64,000 nt of DNA from Sphingopyxis sp. DBS4 (lineage in GTDB: Bacteria; Pseudomonadota; Alphaproteobacteria; Sphingomonadales; Sphingomonadaceae): the NCBI RefSeq assembly GCF_024628865.1, contig NZ_CP102386.1, forward strand, positions 163,037-227,036. The letters are read 5' to 3'. Made by a program: the position numbers and the translations under genes. The notes beneath the pieces are model-generated. The model saw nothing but the letters and a program-made list of their open reading frames with translations, had not been told where the DNA came from and ran no database searches. Within the stretch, counting starts at the first letter, position 1. Every line of letters starts with the position of its first letter. Positions 62,568-64,000 of the stretch are shown one piece after another.

Positions 62568-63836
62568 TCAGACCGTAGCATCATTGCCGGATGCGCCCGC
62601 CATGTCGCGTGCGTGCTGCCCCGGCCTGTCGGCGGCCACGTCAGGCATCGCCTCGCCCAGTTCGGTCTCGACCGCTGCGCCGCCCTCGAGCGTCCGGTGT
62701 ACCGGGCACCGCGCGGCGATTTCGGTCAGGCGCTGTCTCTGTTCGTCCGAGAGCGCGCCTTCAAGGTGCAGCCGCCGCGTGAACAGGTCGGAAGGCTCGG
62801 TGCCGCGCCGCCGGGTGTGGCCGACGGTCACGGTTGCCCGGTCGAGCGGAAGCTGCTTGCCGCGCGCATAAAGGCGGAGCGTCATGGCCGTGCAGGCGCC
62901 GAGGCCCGCGGCGAGCAGGTCGTAAGGCGTCGGCCCGGAACCCAGCCCACCCACTTCGGGCGGTTCGTCGGCAAGGAAGCTGACGCCGCCAGCACTGACC
63001 TCGACCTGAAAGGCGCCTTCTCCGGTTTCCGCGACCGTGACCACGCCGGTCTGCTTGTCGCTGCGTGCCGGAGCCGGGTTCGCCAGATAGCGCGACGCCC
63101 AGGCGGCGATGATGGTGGCGGCGAACTCGGCATCCTTGCGGTCGGTGAGAAGATGGTCCGCGCCGTTGAGCGACACGAAGCTCTTGGGATGGAAGGCCGC
63201 CTTGAAGATCGCGGTCGCATTGTCGATGCTGACGATTGCATCCTGCGGCGAATGCAGGATCAGCAGCGGCTTCCTGAGCGCATGGATACGCTCACCCTGG
63301 TCGTGGGAGGCGAGATCGTCGACGAACGATTTGCGCAGCCTGAAGGGCCGGCCGCCGATGCGGACCTCCGCTTCGCCTTTCGTCTCCAGTTCCTCGATAC
63401 TATCGGCGAACAACCGGGTGACATGTTCGACATCGAAAGGGGCGCCGATCGTCGCGACCGCCTCGGCATCCGGGATATGTCCGGCCGCCGCCAGAACGGC
63501 AGCCCCGCCAAGACTATGCCCGATCAGCAGGGCCACCGGCCGACCCGCCTCCCGCATCGCATCGGCTGCGGCGATCACATCGGCAATGCTGCCGCTGAAG
63601 CTGCTGTCGGCGAAATCCCCGCCGCTCTGGCCAAGCCCGGTGAAATCGAATCGCAGCACGCCATAACCCAGCGCGGTCAGCGCCCTGCTGAGCCGGACCG
63701 CGGCGAGCGAGCTTTTCGTGCAGGTAAAGCAATGGGCGAACAGCACATGGGACGATACCGGGCCGTCCGGCAGGTCCAGCTTGCCGGACAGGTTCTGGCC
63801 ATCCGCGCCGATGAAATCAAACGCCTGCGTCGACAT
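62568..63836 (-). CDS. bifunctional alpha/beta hydrolase-OsmC protein
   Basis: 422 residues. The N-terminal alpha/beta hydrolase (to about 255) shows HCFTCTKSS, DFTGLGQSGGDF and the nucleophile elbow IGHSLGG. The C-terminal OsmC domain (about 265-400) has GPTPYDLLAAGLGACTAMTL and ARCPVHRTLE with the two peroxidatic cysteines. Such fusions are widespread; OsmC reduces organic hydroperoxides. It is a stand-alone gene on the minus strand. Confidence 0.93.
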   Translation of the reverse strand: MSTQAFDFIGADGQNLSGKLDLPDGPVSSHVLFAHCFTCTKSSLAAVRLSRALTALGYGVLRFDFTGLGQSGGDFADSSFSGSIADVIAAADAMREAGRPVALLIGHSLGGAAVLAAAGHIPDAEAVATIGAPFDVEHVTRLFADSIEELETKGEAEVRIGGRPFRLRKSFVDDLASHDQGERIHALRKPLLILHSPQDAIVSIDNATAIFKAAFHPKSFVSLNGADHLLTDRKDAEFAATIIAAWASRYLANPAPARSDKQTGVVTVAETGEGAFQVEVSAGGVSFLADEPPEVGGLGSGPTPYDLLAAGLGACTAMTLRLYARGKQLPLDRATVTVGHTRRRGTEPSDLFTRRLHLEGALSDEQRQRLTEIAARCPVHRTLEGGAAVETELGEAMPDVAADRPGQHARDMAGASGNDATV

Positions 63837-63873
63837 GGTTCACGCTCTCTCCGCCTGTGTCTGGAAGGTCCGG

Positions 63874-64000
63874 CTATTTCAGCGTATCGGGGCTGAGCTG
63901 ACCCGGTTCCCCGATCCGCCCGAGGATCTCGCCCTGATACTCAACCCGGTCCAACATGATCGCTCTCGTTGCATGTCCGGCACGCCATTCATGCATCGCG
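63874..64000 (-). CDS. unidentified gene, C-terminal 41 residues only (5' part beyond the window)
   Basis: An open frame enters from the right edge and ends at 63874. It reads HEWRAGHATRAIMLDRV, then EYQGEILGRIGEPGQLSPDT. It precedes the hydrolase-OsmC gene by 37 bp on the same strand and may share its operon. Too short to assign. Confidence 0.5.
   Translation of the reverse strand, partial: AMHEWRAGHATRAIMLDRVEYQGEILGRIGEPGQLSPDTLK

Noticed and set aside
62500..63896. Long plus-strand frame continuing from the Tn3 fragment
   Set aside because: It is antisense to the well-supported hydrolase-OsmC gene.

Overview
This is GC-rich DNA (apart from a few AT-rich regulatory stretches) coding densely on both strands. 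The gene style, an ATP-type PEP carboxykinase, the particular F-type conjugation gene order, and IS407-, IS21- and IS110-type elements suggest an alphaproteobacterium, most likely a sphingomonad. That placement is inference. I cannot tell a large plasmid from a chromosomal island. I saw no rRNA, tRNA or CRISPR array.

Region 1 (1-8825) is a coherent sulfur/redox module. It holds cytochrome bd oxidase subunit I (cydA, running off the left edge), divergent cydDC, an ArsR-type repressor overlapping a 1-Cys peroxiredoxin, a zinc-ribbon thioredoxin, a second 1-Cys peroxiredoxin, a Blh/ETHE1-like persulfide dioxygenase and a TauE/SafE sulfite exporter. Together these would give a sulfide-tolerant oxidase, thiol export, persulfide oxidation and sulfite disposal.

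Region 2 (8826-19662) is a patchwork: a deletion scar joining headless band-7 and MscS genes, a hipBA toxin-antitoxin pair, cytochrome b561, a YjdM-like protein, DUF1275, a thiolase, a SulP transporter with its own XRE regulator, pckA, and a DUF983 gene cut off by an insertion sequence.

Region 3 (19663-23580) is an IS3-family (IS407-like) element on the minus strand whose orfA is interrupted by a complete 2637-bp IS21-family element. A P-type ATPase follows.

Region 4 (about 26.5-54.3 kb) is a conjugation block. An AT-rich, inverted-repeat-rich segment, a DUF1173-like gene, a lytic transglycosylase, two minus-strand putative regulators and an array of GC hairpins precede one 19-kb operon for an F-type type IV secretion system: traA-like pilin, L, E, K, B, dsbC-like, V, C, a 119-aa gene, trbI, S26 peptidase, W, an 89-aa gene, U, trbC, N, F, H, G. 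No relaxase or coupling protein lies in the window. A class II Fic protein follows under multiple copies of a 10-bp repeat. A second DUF1173-like gene is then split by a second IS407-like copy with a perfect 4-bp target duplication. The two IS407-like copies are inverted relative to each other and bracket the conjugation genes.

Region 5 (54.3-64 kb) carries a DksA/TraR-type protein, small hypotheticals, a decayed GIY-YIG gene, two tandem IS110-family elements, a universal stress protein, a MarR regulator with a Cys/His-rich tail followed by two thioredoxin-fold proteins, a Tn3 transposase fragment and an alpha/beta hydrolase-OsmC fusion. This returns to the thiol/oxidative-stress theme of region 1.
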